Positions 41,336 through 50,034 of a DNA stretch of 64,000 nt are shown piece after piece (position 1 is the stretch's first letter; every line of letters starts with the position of its first letter). The position numbers and the translations under genes were made by a program. Under the pieces are notes generated by a model that was not told the DNA's origin, made no database searches, and was given only the letters and a program-made list of their open reading frames with translations. The DNA comes from Paenibacillus senegalimassiliensis (GTDB lineage Bacteria; Bacillota; Bacilli; Paenibacillales; Paenibacillaceae): contig NZ_LN909046.1 of NCBI RefSeq assembly GCF_001486585.1, positions 496,001 through 560,000 of the forward strand, in the 5' to 3' direction.

Positions 41336-42022
41336 TTATTTCTGAATATCAGACACTTGTTCTTGTTCCACTTGTGCTGTCTGATCGTCACGGCTCTCCT
41401 GCCGAATGATGTATACACATTTCTTGCCTTGCTGGGCCAGGCATTCCGTTCGTTCTACCTTGGCATCAAGCAGCGATTCAAACAAATGAAGCTCGCACTC
41501 GCAGGCGTGGTTATACTGGTTAGCAATTTGGGCTATCGGGCAATTATGTTCCATTAAAACATAGTCACCTTGATCGTTTTGCGTAAGCTCCGTCATATAT
41601 CCATTATCGCTTTGGATTTGCGATAGTGTTTGTACCTTTTCAGCGAAGGATTTGCCCTCCATCTCATCAACATATCGGCGGTTAAGCTTCTCCTTGCGGC
41701 GATCGAACAAGCGATTAACCATGTGCTGACCGCTTTCCTCCGCCAGTTCATCCAACAAATCCAGGGTCAATGAATGATATTTTTTAGGGAATAAACCTTC
41801 GGCGATATCGGTAAGTCCATAGACGGCCGTGGGACGTCCCAGAGTTTGCCGAATCATTTTCGATTCAATAAGTCCATCTCGTTCCATCGTGCCAATATGT
41901 CTTCGTACAGCCATCTCGGTAATTTGTAATTCTGTGGTGATTTCTTTGGCGCTAAGTGGACCGGACGTCTTCATCATATGCAAAATACGTTCCCGGGTAG
42001 AGAGGTCTTTGTTAGCATTCAT
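41336..42022 (-). CDS. SufR/ArsR-like winged-helix regulator with C-terminal Cys cluster
   Basis: 228 residues from ATG 42022 (AAAGGAGC 8 nt upstream). The N-terminal winged helix is LSAKEITTELQITEMAVRRH plus MERDGLIESKMIRQTLGRPT. The C-terminal part has spaced Cys residues (NCPIAQIANQYNHACECELH, then TECLAQQGKKC), the pattern that binds an Fe-S cluster in SufR-type regulators. It may sense iron-sulfur or redox state. It lies upstream of no suf genes here, so targets are unknown. Confidence 0.8.
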   Translation of the reverse strand: MNANKDLSTRERILHMMKTSGPLSAKEITTELQITEMAVRRHIGTMERDGLIESKMIRQTLGRPTAVYGLTDIAEGLFPKKYHSLTLDLLDELAEESGQHMVNRLFDRRKEKLNRRYVDEMEGKSFAEKVQTLSQIQSDNGYMTELTQNDQGDYVLMEHNCPIAQIANQYNHACECELHLFESLLDAKVERTECLAQQGKKCVYIIRQESRDDQTAQVEQEQVSDIQK

Positions 42023-42130
42023 AAGCAATGCTCCTTTCCTCTAAAGAAGCTTATTACATATTTAAGTATAGTAAGTATATTATCATGGGTCAGGTTCATA
42101 TACAATGAACGGACTGAATCTGGATACGAA

Positions 42131-42157
42131 ACAAGAGACCCGCTGGGGGTCTCTTGT
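42131..42157 (-). terminator. Hairpin after the DoxX gene
   Basis: CAAGAGACCC and GGGTCTCTTG form a 10-bp stem with a 5-nt loop, between the DoxX gene and the SufR-like gene; no long T-run on either strand. Confidence 0.5.
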
Positions 42158-42208
42158 CACATAGTATGGTTTCTCTATTTAGAGGTTGTTCAAAAAATCG
42201 TAGCCAAG

Positions 42209-42736
42209 TTAAACGTTCAAGCTTTGCTTCGGTGCCGTAATCTGTGCTTGAGTGTTGTTTTTCTTGCCGAATTGCTTACGCAGGTAAGGGAGTACATAGT
42301 AGTCCAGACCGATTTTGCCGGCATTAGCGGCAGCTACTACAACCAGAACTTCAAGGATCAACATTTGTGCGTTCGTGCTGACAGTACCCGAGAAGAGGAA
42401 GGCAGCGTTCATGACCAAGCCCATCAGGGCAGCAAAGGTGGTAAAAGTACCGAGAATCAAGCCCAGTCCGACCAGAAATTCGCCATAAGGGACAAGGACG
42501 TTGAAGAGGTCCACATTCGGTAAAGCAAAGCTTTGCAGGAAGGATGCCCACCAGCCCTGAACAGCAGGATGGTCACCGGTGCTGTTGGCAATCGCTCCAT
42601 TTAGGAAGCCTGCAGCATCAAAGCCGCCAGTAATCTTTTTGAAACCTGCGGTAATCCACTGATAGCCAAGATAAATACGGATGAAGGTCAAGAACCACAT
42701 GGCCACTTTGTTCGTTCTGAGGAAATTGTTAAACAT
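42209..42736 (-). CDS. DoxX-family membrane protein
   Basis: 175 residues from ATG 42736 (AAGGAGTGGTAATTC). Four membrane helices are expected: WFLTFIRIYLGYQWITAGF, VLVPYGEFLVGLGLILGTFT, FAALMGLVMNAAFLFSG and MLILEVLVVVAAANAGKIG. These match DoxX/DoxD-like proteins linked to thiol and redox metabolism. The monocistronic position next to sodA and a redox-type regulator fits oxidative stress, but this is inferred. Confidence 0.88.
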   Translation of the reverse strand: MFNNFLRTNKVAMWFLTFIRIYLGYQWITAGFKKITGGFDAAGFLNGAIANSTGDHPAVQGWWASFLQSFALPNVDLFNVLVPYGEFLVGLGLILGTFTTFAALMGLVMNAAFLFSGTVSTNAQMLILEVLVVVAAANAGKIGLDYYVLPYLRKQFGKKNNTQAQITAPKQSLNV

Positions 42737-42872
42737 GAATTACCACTCCTTAGGTTTGTTTTCTCTTTATTTTTGTAGAACATCTTTGATGTCTTTATAA
42801 TAAGTGATATTTTTCACACATTAAGTGATTTAAATCACAATTAATAAAATTTAAATAAAATAAATTTTAAAA

Positions 42873-42911
42873 AAGCAGCAGGACCGAGAATACTCGTGTC
42901 TTGCTGCTGCC
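42873..42911 (-). terminator. Terminator of the polysaccharide deacetylase gene
   Basis: GCAGCAGGACCGAG and CTCGTGTCTTGCTGC pair with small mismatches, followed by TTTTTTAAAATTT on the minus strand. Confidence 0.75.
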
Positions 42912-42936
42912 TTTAAGAATCTTATTGTAGCCAGGC

Positions 42937-43701
42937 CTAATGATTAACCTTGATATGGTGATCCGGAGTGACTTTGTGAGTCAGTAACTCAGAGACTGTC
43001 ACGAAGGAATAACCACGGTTCTTCAGTTCTGGCAAAATCTCTTTCAGCGCCTCAACGGTTTGCGTACTGTTGTACACATAGTCATGCATTAGAATAATAT
43101 CCCCGTTCCTGGCATTATCCAGCACCTTGCTCACAATGGCGGATACCCCGGGCGCAGCCCAGTCCTTGGTGTCCTGATGCCAAGACCACAAGATCATTTG
43201 CAGGCTGCTGCTCTTGGATAACTCCACAATTCCTTCATTATAGTAACCTCCAGGCGGGCGAAACAGCACCGGCTTGGTGCCAGTTGCTTCAAATATAGCT
43301 TCCTGGGTGAGATCAAGCTGCTTGGATACTGAACTTAAGGCCAGCCGGTTAAAGGCGGGATGCTGATAAGAGTGATTACCTAGCTCATGTCCCTTGGCCA
43401 GTTCCATCCGTACAATTTCCGGGAAACGTTCAACACGTTCGCCTACCACGAAGAAGGTTGCCTTTGCTTGATACTGCTCCAGAACTTTAAGAATTTCAGG
43501 GGTTTTGTTGGGGTCGGGTCCGTCATCAAAGGTGAAGGCGATATATTTCTCCGAGGTAGGAACCTCCCATACGATATCGCCTCGTTCCTCGTAGTAGCTC
43601 CGCGCCTTCGCCCAGGATGGGGTGGAAGCGGTGGCAGAGGTGGACAACAGTGTGGCCGTAAGCACTACGGCCAGCACGGCGCCCAATTTACGTTTTGTCA
43701 T
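42937..43701 (-). CDS. Secreted polysaccharide deacetylase (NodB domain)
   Basis: 254 residues from ATG 43701 (GGAGGAGC upstream). Signal peptide LGAVLAVVLTATLLSTSATA. NodB motifs: YIAFTFDDGPDPNKTPEIL (catalytic Asp pair), GHELGNHSYQHPAF (metal His), FRPPGGYYNEG, and DIILMHDYVYNSTQTVEAL. It likely removes acetyl groups from peptidoglycan or chitin-like polymers outside the cell. Similar to PdaA/PgdA-type enzymes, without other domains. Confidence 0.9.
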   Translation of the reverse strand: MTKRKLGAVLAVVLTATLLSTSATASTPSWAKARSYYEERGDIVWEVPTSEKYIAFTFDDGPDPNKTPEILKVLEQYQAKATFFVVGERVERFPEIVRMELAKGHELGNHSYQHPAFNRLALSSVSKQLDLTQEAIFEATGTKPVLFRPPGGYYNEGIVELSKSSSLQMILWSWHQDTKDWAAPGVSAIVSKVLDNARNGDIILMHDYVYNSTQTVEALKEILPELKNRGYSFVTVSELLTHKVTPDHHIKVNH

Positions 43702-43757
43702 GAATAGCTCCTCCGGCATTTAGCATTGATGTTTAGTTTGGCTGGAGGTCGCGGTTT

Positions 43758-44327
43758 TTATCCTTCTTTAGAGGAAGCGTCCGTTGCTGTAAAATAATCA
43801 CCGCTTTGCAGGCCATGTACAAATTGCTGGAGCCAATCGTAATATTCTGCGGCGTGCTTAAGCTTATGCAAATCCTCCAAGCACAGCTCTCGCTCCTCTG
43901 CGGTCGTAGAAATATCAAGAATCATTTCAGATAATACCGGAATTGCAATATCCAGTGCCTCGCGCATTACATCAATTTCCCGCTGGAGCTTCGTGGCGAA
44001 GAAGGCTTGAAAGGCCTTATAAAAATTTGTTTCCGCTACATATAAGTCCTTCCGGGCATCCTTCTCATTTAATTTCTCCACCATTTTAGATTCAATCAGA
44101 GCTCTGGAGGCGTAGCTCATGTTGCTCTTACTCATATTCATGCTTTGTTGCATTTCTTCCAGTGTCATCGGGCGATCTTCGAAAAACATAATTCCATAGA
44201 GTTGACCGTAGGAGTAGTTTACCCCATACAAATCCATCGTTTGCGCAATGGCGTCAATGACCTTGGCTCGTAGTTCCTCACGCACACTAATTGGATTTTC
44301 CATTTTTCCCAAAATTGACTTTTTCAT
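43758..44327 (-). CDS. GbsR/MarR-family transcriptional regulator
   Basis: 189 residues from ATG 44327. LYGVNYSYGQLYGIMFFEDR and MTLEEMQQSMNMSKSNMSYA are the hallmark of GbsR/OpcR regulators, winged-helix proteins that control osmoprotectant (choline, glycine betaine) genes in Bacillus. Here it is divergent from a sugar-type ABC operon, so the effector could be different. The intergenic region (44328-44509) is AT-rich with a palindromic TGTACAATAATTATTGTACA-like core (about 44415-44435), a plausible operator. Confidence 0.85.
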   Translation of the reverse strand: MKKSILGKMENPISVREELRAKVIDAIAQTMDLYGVNYSYGQLYGIMFFEDRPMTLEEMQQSMNMSKSNMSYASRALIESKMVEKLNEKDARKDLYVAETNFYKAFQAFFATKLQREIDVMREALDIAIPVLSEMILDISTTAEERELCLEDLHKLKHAAEYYDWLQQFVHGLQSGDYFTATDASSKEG

Positions 44328-44509
44328 CAGTACACCTGCCTCAGAAATGTAGAGATTTTACATAAAATTAATAGTCGTTTCACATAGCGATAACCCTTTG
44401 TCGAGGCTTTGAACGTACAATAATTATTGTACAAAAGAGATAAAACATTGTTTATATCCCGATTATAACAAATATTCAAAAAATAATGAATGGAAAAAGA
44501 GGAGGATTC

Positions 44510-45391
44510 ATGAAACGTTTGAAATGGCGGGAAGAGGTGCGATCTGTGCTGTTTACGCTGCCCGCAATGATTCCGCTGTCGCTATTTTGGTTCTATCCAA
44601 TGGTATTAATCGTTTATCTCAGCTTTATGGAGTGGGATTTCATGAGCCCGGACAAGCTGTTTGTCGGATTGGAAAATTACACAAATCTATTTAGTAATCC
44701 GGCCTTCTATCAATCCTTAAAGGTGTCCCTGCTATTCTGTCTTGGCAGCGTGTTGCCCATTGTGGTTATCGGCTTGTTGCTTGCTCTGTTGCTGAACCGA
44801 AACATGAAGGGCGGTTCGGTATATCGGTTGCTCATGTTCTCCCCTTGGGTTACCCCAATGGTTGCAGTCTCTATTGTATGGTCCTGGATTTATGAGCCTG
44901 AGGTGGGAATGGCCAATACCTTGCTCCGAGCCATAGGGCTGGAGGGTGTCCGCTGGTTGGAAGATCCTAAATGGGCGCTCATCGGAGTTCTGATTGTGAC
45001 CATTTGGAAGTCGGCAGGATGGGGGATGGTGTTCTACCTCGTAGCTTTGCGCAATGTTCCTACAGATTTGCTCGAAGCTGCTGAATTGGACGGGGCCAAT
45101 AGCTGGCGTAAGTTCATGAACGTTACATTGCCACTTATTTCGCCTACGACCTTCTTCCTGGTAGTTGTGCAGATTATTTCTGCCTTGCAGGCCTACGATC
45201 AGATTAACGTGTTGACTCAAGGGGGACCAGCGGGGTCTACCAGAACCTTGCTGTACCTATATTATCAAGCCGCTTTCGATTCCTTCCAGATTGGCGAGGC
45301 CTCTGCGGTGGCGATTACGCTCATTGTGGCCTGCGTAGCCTTGTCGATGCTCTCGTTCTGGATCGGTCGACGTACGGTTCACTATAACTAA
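44510..45391 (+). CDS. ABC transporter permease (UgpA/MalF-type)
   Basis: 293 residues from ATG 44510 (AGAGGAGGATTC); an in-frame ATG at 44486 lies before the ribosome site. Six membrane helices; the EAA loop is LEAAELDGANSWRKFMNVTL. YDQINVLTQGGPAGSTRTLL is a typical end region of the first permease in sugar or glycerol-phosphate importers. It is the first gene of a six-gene operon, 24 nt before the second permease. Confidence 0.9.
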   Translation: MKRLKWREEVRSVLFTLPAMIPLSLFWFYPMVLIVYLSFMEWDFMSPDKLFVGLENYTNLFSNPAFYQSLKVSLLFCLGSVLPIVVIGLLLALLLNRNMKGGSVYRLLMFSPWVTPMVAVSIVWSWIYEPEVGMANTLLRAIGLEGVRWLEDPKWALIGVLIVTIWKSAGWGMVFYLVALRNVPTDLLEAAELDGANSWRKFMNVTLPLISPTTFFLVVVQIISALQAYDQINVLTQGGPAGSTRTLLYLYYQAAFDSFQIGEASAVAITLIVACVALSMLSFWIGRRTVHYN

Positions 45392-45415
45392 TTGCCAGTA
45401 AAGGAGAAGGAACGT

Positions 45416-46258
45416 ATGCAAGGTTTGAACAAACTCGGTACCTTAAGCCGTCATATTTTGCTTGCTGCCGCATCGCTGGTTATGGCCTTTCCGTTCTATT
45501 GGATGGTAACCAATGCGCTCAAGAGTAATGACGAGATTTGGCAAACACCGCCAACGCTGTGGGCAGAGAATCCCAACTGGGGGCAATTTGCAGAAGCTTG
45601 GGTAGCAGCCCCCTTTGAACGCTATATGTTTAACAGTATTTTCGTGGCGATGTCGATTATCGTGTTGCAAGTCATTAACTCCGGTATGATGGCGTATGCC
45701 CTGACTCATATGAAATTCCGCCTGAAGGGGGTATTCACCGGACTCGTGCTGGTGGGTTACATGATTCCGAGCACAGCGGTGTATTTGCCTGGCTACATCT
45801 TATTGGGGCAGATGGGCTTGCTGGATTCTTACACCGGCTTGATTTTGTCCAACTGTGTAAGTGTGTTCTCCATCTTTCTGATTCGTCAGGCCTTCCTCCA
45901 AGTCTCTCACGAGATGGTCGAGGCTGGACAGATTGACGGGGCTTCTCATTTCCGGATTTTGTGGACGATTCTGTTGCCACTCACGCGCTCATCCTTTGCC
46001 GTATTGGGCTTGATTACGTTCATCGACCAGTACAACAACTATTTCTGGCCGATGCTGATTACGAAAAGTCAGGATTTGCAGCTTGTTTCGGCGGGGCTGC
46101 GCAGTTTCTTCGTGGAAGGGGGTGCTTACGGGCTAAAATGGCCGCTTATTATGGCCGCCAGCGCCTTCACCATTGCACCATTGCTGGTGTTGTTCGCGCT
46201 GACCCAGAAAACGATCATGCAAAGCTTCAATATGTCCGCAGGTGCTAGCAAGGGGTAA
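45416..46258 (+). CDS. ABC transporter permease (UgpE/MalG-type)
   Basis: 280 residues from ATG 45416 (AAAGGAG 9 nt upstream). Six helices; EAA loop VEAGQIDGASHFRILWTILL. Ends FALTQKTIMQSFNMSAGASK, as in UgpE-like permeases. Pairs with the 44510 permease and the 46304 lipoprotein. Confidence 0.9.
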   Translation: MQGLNKLGTLSRHILLAAASLVMAFPFYWMVTNALKSNDEIWQTPPTLWAENPNWGQFAEAWVAAPFERYMFNSIFVAMSIIVLQVINSGMMAYALTHMKFRLKGVFTGLVLVGYMIPSTAVYLPGYILLGQMGLLDSYTGLILSNCVSVFSIFLIRQAFLQVSHEMVEAGQIDGASHFRILWTILLPLTRSSFAVLGLITFIDQYNNYFWPMLITKSQDLQLVSAGLRSFFVEGGAYGLKWPLIMAASAFTIAPLLVLFALTQKTIMQSFNMSAGASKG

Positions 46259-46303
46259 ATTCCCCTTTTGAACTAACAAAATAAAGATTATGGAGGTTAT
46301 ACA

Positions 46304-47665
46304 ATGTTTAAGGTGAAAACCAAGTTTCTTGCACTCTTGATGACATGCACATTCCTATTAATTACGGCTTGTGGTGGTGGACCAAGCACGGCGGGTGGCA
46401 ACACGGCGGAGCCAGCCAAGTCGGCGGCAGGCGGAAATACCGGGTCGGAGACTGTGGCTCCTGCAGAACCAGTAACAATCGAATTCTGGTATGGCCTCGG
46501 CGGTAAGCTCGGCGAGAACATGCAAACCTTGATTGACAAGTTTAACAGTTCACAGCAAGAGGTTATCGTTAAGCCGGTTGTACAAGCCGATTACAGCGAG
46601 ACAGAGCGTAAACTTCAAGCTGCAATTGCCTCTGGCAATGTACCAGGTGCCATTCTATCCTCGAATGCCGACTGGGCTCGCAAAGGCTATTATGCACCCA
46701 TTGATGAACTGATTGCCGCTACGGCTGATTTTAATCCGGAGGATGTCGTACCTACATTCCTGGAGCAAGGCAAGGTGGATGGCAAGCAATTCTTCCTGCC
46801 GATGTATGGGACAACCCAAGTCATGTACTACCGTAAGGATGCACTGGAGAAGAATGGTCTGACCCCGGATGATATGAAGACCTGGGAAGGGCTGGCTGCC
46901 GCTGCTGAGAAAATGGCAGTCAAAGAAGGCGGCAAAACCTCATTCTATGGCTGGGAGCCGATGTGGGGCGCTGGCAATATGATCGATGCGGTATATAGCA
47001 AAGGTGGCACAATTCTTAGTGAAGATGGGAAGACGGTGCTGATTGACTCCGCTGAATGGGTGGAAACCTGGGATCTGTTCCGTAAATGGATTCATGAGGA
47101 CAAGATCATGCGCATTCATTCCGGTGGTCAAGGCTGGGAGTATTGGTACAAGACGATTGATGACGTGATGAAGGGTCAAGCAGCAGGGTATATCGGCTCT
47201 AGCGGTGACCAAGGTGATTTGGACTTCTCCATTGTTGCTGCCATGGAACAACCGGGCTGGGAAGGTATTGGCGAAGGCAAGCCGGTAGCAGAGGCGATCA
47301 TGGCTGGTATTCCCGCTGCGGCGAGTCCTGAGCAGCAGCAAGCTGCCATGAAATGGTATACCTTCTTTATGAACGCAGAAAATACAGCCTTCTGGTCGAT
47401 GAATACGGGCTATATCGCAGTACGTCAATCGGCACTGGACAATCCTGAATTTGTAGCTTTCAGTGAGCAGAACCCACAAGCAACCATTCCGCTGAAGCAA
47501 GCGACTCATGCCTCCAAACCGTTCCAGGACCCAACGGGCGGTAAAATTCAGGATGCGCTGAGTATTGCGGCGGACAAGGTTCAAATCAGCAATGTGCCTG
47601 CTGCGGAAGCTTTGAAGGAAGCAAAGGAGACGGCCCAGCGTGAACTCGACCGGATCAATAAGTAA
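46304..47665 (+). CDS. ABC transporter substrate-binding lipoprotein (UgpB-like)
   Basis: 453 residues from ATG 46304 (GGAGGTTATACA). Lipobox ITACGGG at about residue 23, then a low-complexity Ala/Gly/Thr linker. The binding fold starts TIEFWYGLGGKLGENMQTLI and contains FFLPMYGTTQVMYYRKDALE and MEQPGWEGIGEGKPVAEAIM. It resembles UgpB glycerol-3-phosphate/glycerophosphodiester binders. With a phosphatase and metallophosphoesterase downstream, a phosphorylated polyol substrate is likely but not certain. Confidence 0.88.
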   Translation: MFKVKTKFLALLMTCTFLLITACGGGPSTAGGNTAEPAKSAAGGNTGSETVAPAEPVTIEFWYGLGGKLGENMQTLIDKFNSSQQEVIVKPVVQADYSETERKLQAAIASGNVPGAILSSNADWARKGYYAPIDELIAATADFNPEDVVPTFLEQGKVDGKQFFLPMYGTTQVMYYRKDALEKNGLTPDDMKTWEGLAAAAEKMAVKEGGKTSFYGWEPMWGAGNMIDAVYSKGGTILSEDGKTVLIDSAEWVETWDLFRKWIHEDKIMRIHSGGQGWEYWYKTIDDVMKGQAAGYIGSSGDQGDLDFSIVAAMEQPGWEGIGEGKPVAEAIMAGIPAAASPEQQQAAMKWYTFFMNAENTAFWSMNTGYIAVRQSALDNPEFVAFSEQNPQATIPLKQATHASKPFQDPTGGKIQDALSIAADKVQISNVPAAEALKEAKETAQRELDRINK

Positions 47666-48443
47666 GTCGTCCGTAGTCAAGTTGAGCGCCCCAGGGAGTG
47701 AAGCTGAAGTTCAGGCAATTCTGTTCGACAAGGACGGTACGCTAATGGATTTCATTTATACCTGGGGGAGTTGGGGCGAGCAGTTGCTCGCCCATTTCTC
47801 CACTGCGCTTGGTCAGCAAGGGCTTCCCGTACTTCCCGACAATCTGCTGGGAATCTGGGGAATTGATTATGATGAGAACGGCAAGATCTCCGGTTATGAT
47901 CGTAACAGCCCCTTGTCAATGGGAACGGTCAATGATTTATTGATCCTGCTAGCGCTGGAAGGATACAAAGCGGGACTGTCCTGGGCGGAGGCCAAGGTAC
48001 TGGCTGAGCAGTGCCGCCTGGAAGCAGACGAAGCACTGGAACGGCTACGGATTGCTAGGTTGCTGCCCCATGTTCAGCCCTTTCTGGAAGCTTGTCGGCA
48101 AGGTGGCATTAAGCTTGGAATTGTCACTTCCGATGAGACGGAGGCGGCGAATAAGCACCTTGACTGGCTAGGAATACGCACATACTTCGACGTAGTGATC
48201 GGAGCCGATCTGGTCCGCCGGGGCAAGCCTTATCCCGATATGGTCGAGCTGGCCTGCCGGGAGATGGGCGTGGCGGTGCAGCATGCGGCAGTGATTGGTG
48301 ACACCAACGGAGATATGCAGATGGCCAGAGCTGCGGGCGCGGCCTTAGCCATCGGTCTGGACGAGGGAAGAGTATCGGGACCGAAGGGATATCCGGCAGC
48401 ACATGCTGTGGTTGCGGGATATGATGAATTAAGACTAGGATAG
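47640..48443 (+). CDS. HAD-family phosphatase
   Basis: 267 residues from GTG 47640, overlapping the lipoprotein gene by 26 nt (AAAGGAG 10 nt upstream inside that gene); a TTG at 47685 is an alternative start. HAD motifs: AILFDKDGTLMDF, GIVTSDETEAANKHL, RRGKPYPDMVELAC and VIGDTNGDMQMARAAGA. Close to phosphoglycolate-phosphatase-like enzymes. Operon position suggests dephosphorylation of an imported sugar or polyol phosphate. Confidence 0.88.
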   Translation: MNSTGSISKSSVVKLSAPGSEAEVQAILFDKDGTLMDFIYTWGSWGEQLLAHFSTALGQQGLPVLPDNLLGIWGIDYDENGKISGYDRNSPLSMGTVNDLLILLALEGYKAGLSWAEAKVLAEQCRLEADEALERLRIARLLPHVQPFLEACRQGGIKLGIVTSDETEAANKHLDWLGIRTYFDVVIGADLVRRGKPYPDMVELACREMGVAVQHAAVIGDTNGDMQMARAAGAALAIGLDEGRVSGPKGYPAAHAVVAGYDELRLG

Positions 48444-48476
48444 TCTTTTTGCGAATAATGGAAGGTGGACAACAAG

Positions 48477-48800
48477 ATGGGGTGGTTATTCCTGGCTCTG
48501 GCGATTGTGCTGGAGGTATCAGGCACAGTATCGATGAAGCTGTCGGATAGCTTTTCCCGCCTGATGCCGTCGATATTCATGTTTATCTTTTATGGCGCCA
48601 GCTTTACCTGCTTGAATTATGCGCTGGGTTATATGAAAGTATCAACTGTTTATGCGATATGGTCGGGCATCGGGATTGTGTTGATCTCGCTGATTGGCGG
48701 ATTTTTGTTTCAGGAGAAGCTATCGTTGTCCTCAGTGCTGTGGATTGGCATGATTGTGATGGGGGTCATCGGGCTGAATATAAGCAGCAAGGGAGGATGA
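48477..48800 (+). CDS. SMR-family small multidrug/guanidinium-type transporter
   Basis: 107 residues from ATG 48477 (AAGGTGG 8 nt upstream), the standard SMR length. Four helices; the essential Glu lies at position 13 in ALAIVLEVSGTVSMKLS. VSTVYAIWSGIGIVLISLIG is the conserved third helix. A dual-topology dimer exporter of cations. It has paralogous-pair relatives (EbrAB, YkkCD), but only one gene is present. Why it sits within a sugar-phosphate operon is unclear. Confidence 0.9.
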   Translation: MGWLFLALAIVLEVSGTVSMKLSDSFSRLMPSIFMFIFYGASFTCLNYALGYMKVSTVYAIWSGIGIVLISLIGGFLFQEKLSLSSVLWIGMIVMGVIGLNISSKGG

Positions 48801-48805
48801 AGTAA

Positions 48806-49882
48806 ATGAGTGTGCCAGATCAAGCAGGCAAGCAACAGGGGGAAGCGGCGCTTCTTTCCTTCCAGGTCATTACTGACACCCATGTAAGAACAGATCCGAA
48901 TCATGCGTACAATGTGAACTTGGTTCGTGCTTTGCAGGATTTGAAGGCTCAGGGTCAAGGCAGTGCGGGAATTATGCATGTGGGCGATGTAACCGATCAT
49001 GGACTGCCGGAGGAATATGCCGAATGGCAGCGCATTTGGGACGAGCATGGCGATTCTTTGCCACCCCTATACCTGACCATGGGCAATCACGATGTAGGTT
49101 TGGGCAACTGGGAGGAACGGCTTAACCAATTTCTGCGTCTGTCAGGACTAGAAGGGCAGAACATTACACCAGATAATTGGAAGGAACGACTGGAGGAAAT
49201 TCGGGCTAATGCTTCTTCAGAGCAGGGGGAAGGCAACCCTGATTTGTGGAAAGGTCAACTCAGCGACTTCCTCCATCAAGTAGTTGGTATGGAGGATCAA
49301 GATATCAGCCTGGAGCATTGGCAAGAACGTTTGGCACGTTTCATGGAGAAGACAGGGACGGAAGATATATATCATGATCACTGGATTAATGGCTATCATT
49401 TTATCTTCCTTGGGACCGAGGAAGGCTTGGAAATCTTCTGTTCGCTATCAGAGGAGCAGCTAACCTGGCTGGATACTAAGCTGGGAGAAAATTCAGAACC
49501 GAATCGGCCGGTATTTCTGTTCTTGCATCAGCCCTTGAAAGATACCGTAGCCGGCTCTTACGAGCAGCAGAAATGGTATGGCGTAGTACAGGATGCCGAA
49601 CTCAAGGCTGTATTGGCCCGCCATCCGCAAACCATTCTGTTCACCGGACACACGCACTGGGAACTGGAAGCGCCAAATAACCACTATGATGGACGAGGTG
49701 CGCTGCCAACCATGTTCAACGCTGCATCCGTAGCTTATCTATGGACTGACGAGGACGAGCACAAGGACGGTAGCCAAGGCTACTATATAGAGGTCTACCA
49801 CGACCATGTCCTTGTTCGCGGCCGTGACTTCACCGAGGGCGAATGGATTGAGTCAGCGCAGTTTCGGGTGGAGCTGGGGTAG
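48806..49882 (+). CDS. Metallophosphoesterase with inserted helical repeats
   Basis: 358 residues from ATG 48806 (GGGAGGATGA upstream). Calcineurin-like motifs: FQVITDTHVRTDP (D-x-H), IMHVGDVTDHG, TMGNHDVGLGNW, FLFLHQP and ILFTGHTHWE. Between GNHD and the rest (about residues 99-185) an insertion has two similar segments, WEERLNQFLRLSGLEGQNI and WKGQLSDFLHQVVGMEDQDI, each followed by a WKERLEE/WQERLAR end. This suggests a tandem duplication forming a lid. Cytoplasmic; likely hydrolyses a phosphodiester imported by the operon's transporter. Confidence 0.87.
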   Translation: MSVPDQAGKQQGEAALLSFQVITDTHVRTDPNHAYNVNLVRALQDLKAQGQGSAGIMHVGDVTDHGLPEEYAEWQRIWDEHGDSLPPLYLTMGNHDVGLGNWEERLNQFLRLSGLEGQNITPDNWKERLEEIRANASSEQGEGNPDLWKGQLSDFLHQVVGMEDQDISLEHWQERLARFMEKTGTEDIYHDHWINGYHFIFLGTEEGLEIFCSLSEEQLTWLDTKLGENSEPNRPVFLFLHQPLKDTVAGSYEQQKWYGVVQDAELKAVLARHPQTILFTGHTHWELEAPNNHYDGRGALPTMFNAASVAYLWTDEDEHKDGSQGYYIEVYHDHVLVRGRDFTEGEWIESAQFRVELG

Positions 49883-49906
49883 GTTTGTGTAAAGGATGAA
49901 ATGAGA

Positions 49907-49938
49907 AAAATCCGTTGCCAGGGGCAGCGGATTTTTCT
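49907..49938 (+). terminator. Terminator of the transporter-phosphatase operon
   Basis: AAAATCCGTTGCC and GGCAGCGGATTTTT form a 12-13-bp stem with TTTTTC. Very similar to the hairpin at 53151-53178. Confidence 0.85.
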
Positions 49939-50034
49939 TGTTATCTAACTTTTCGTGTTAATCACTCATTCTTACTGGGGAACGATCCGATATTATAGTT
50001 GAAAATAAAAACAGCTAAGAGAGGACGAGGAAAA

